This document shows positions 63,765-64,000 of a stretch of 64,000 nucleotides of DNA, piece after piece; position 1 is the stretch's first letter, and each line of letters begins with the position of its first letter. Below the pieces are notes generated by a model that worked only from the letters and a program-made list of their open reading frames with translations, was not told where the DNA came from and did no database searches. The DNA comes from Bacteroidia bacterium. GTDB lineage: Bacteria > Bacteroidota > Bacteroidia > Flavobacteriales > Flavobacteriaceae. A program made the position numbers and the translations under genes. The DNA lies in contig JAUIEK010000001.1 of NCBI GenBank assembly GCA_030428865.1, forward strand, positions 434,001 to 498,000. The letters run 5' to 3'.

Positions 63765-64000
63765 TTGATAAAACTATATTTAAATACCCAACTTAAAATT
63801 TTTATACCAGCCAAAATAGTTCCTTTCACAGTTCCAGAAACTTTTGAGGTTCCGATTCTATTCCTATATTTTACAGGAATTTCTAAATAAGAAAGTTTGT
63901 GGTTGAGTGCCTTTAGTTGCATTTCTACCGTCCAACCATACGTTTTGTCTTGCATGTTTAATGAAAGCAACTTGTTATATTTTATAGCTCTAAACGGTCC
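63761..64000 (-). CDS. Partial family 2 glycosyltransferase, DPM1/GtrB type (C-terminal 79 residues)
   Basis: The frame is open to the right edge, so the N-terminus is missing. Visible residues begin GPFRAIKYNKLLSLNMQDKTYGWTVEMQLKA and end with PVKYRNRIGTSKVSGTVKGT, the conserved C-terminal part of dolichol/polyprenyl-phosphate mannosyl- or glucosyl-transferases. It would make the polyprenyl-linked sugar donor used by the GT-C enzyme two genes on. An internal TTG at 63970 is not the start. Confidence 0.85.
   Translation of the reverse strand, partial: GPFRAIKYNKLLSLNMQDKTYGWTVEMQLKALNHKLSYLEIPVKYRNRIGTSKVSGTVKGTILAGIKILSWVFKYSFIK

Overview
The window is a gene-dense, AT-rich chromosomal segment of a member of the Bacteroidota, almost certainly family Flavobacteriaceae. 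The evidence is the complete gliding/type IX secretion core gldK-gldL-gldM-gldN (30767-35258), many upstream boxes of the Bacteroidota form TAnnTTTG (the best ones with TTG about 21 bases upstream), lipoproteins with a Cys followed by acidic residues, a SusC-type regulatory domain, and family content typical of marine flavobacteria (DUF3127, DUF983, DUF4139, DUF2797, GH3). It holds about 61 protein genes. I see no rRNA, tRNA, CRISPR array, insertion sequence or prophage, and no gene-free stretch longer than about 200 bases.

Layout. 1-10.9 kb, minus strand: a partial lipoprotein, then a compact run (outer-membrane protein, pabB, tilS, a TlpA-type thioredoxin, dsbD, comM) behind lpdA, which has its own terminator. 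11-20.4 kb: haem-binding protein and glycosyltransferase facing an M3 peptidase-purE-purK unit, a Rieske-like lipoprotein, greA and a HIT hydrolase facing an orphan histidine kinase, then a flavin reductase and DUF3127. 20.5-26.8 kb, minus: groES-groEL, and the overlapping unit miaB - sigma-54 activator - lptE - TPR protein - secG. 27-35.3 kb, plus: topA, an arginase-fold gene with lost metal ligands, and gldKLMN. 35.3-47.8 kb: FAD oxidoreductase, DUF983, ABC-F, PLP enzyme, glucosaminidase, VWA protein, two MscS-type channels, gamma carbonic anhydrase, AtoE-type transporter and aat. 47.9-48.9 kb: a HigBA-type toxin-antitoxin pair with a palindrome upstream, the clearest accessory insert. 49-55.7 kb: mazG, a DUF4932-like secreted protein, aroA, queA, rlmN and a polyprenyl synthase. 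55.7-64 kb: DUF4139 protein with an inserted SusC-type domain, GH3 ligase, DUF2797, nitrilase, and an envelope glycosylation unit running off the right edge.

How it works together. Most genes are core housekeeping. The secretion core (gldKLMN) sits among envelope genes (lptE, secG, glucosaminidase, DsbD/TlpA redox proteins, polyprenyl synthase, membrane glycosyltransferases) that build the compartment in which it acts. The points most worth a second look are: an arginase-like pseudoenzyme tied to the gld locus; a Rieske-like lipoprotein without histidine ligands; a glycosyltransferase whose conserved N-terminus is reachable only from a non-ATG start; a groES upstream region resembling a -24/-12 site in a window that also encodes a receiver-less sigma-54 activator; the GH3/DUF2797/nitrilase group; and very short leader ORFs ending at the start codons of greA, HIT, gldM and aroA. 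No wholly new multi-gene system is demonstrable from sequence alone.
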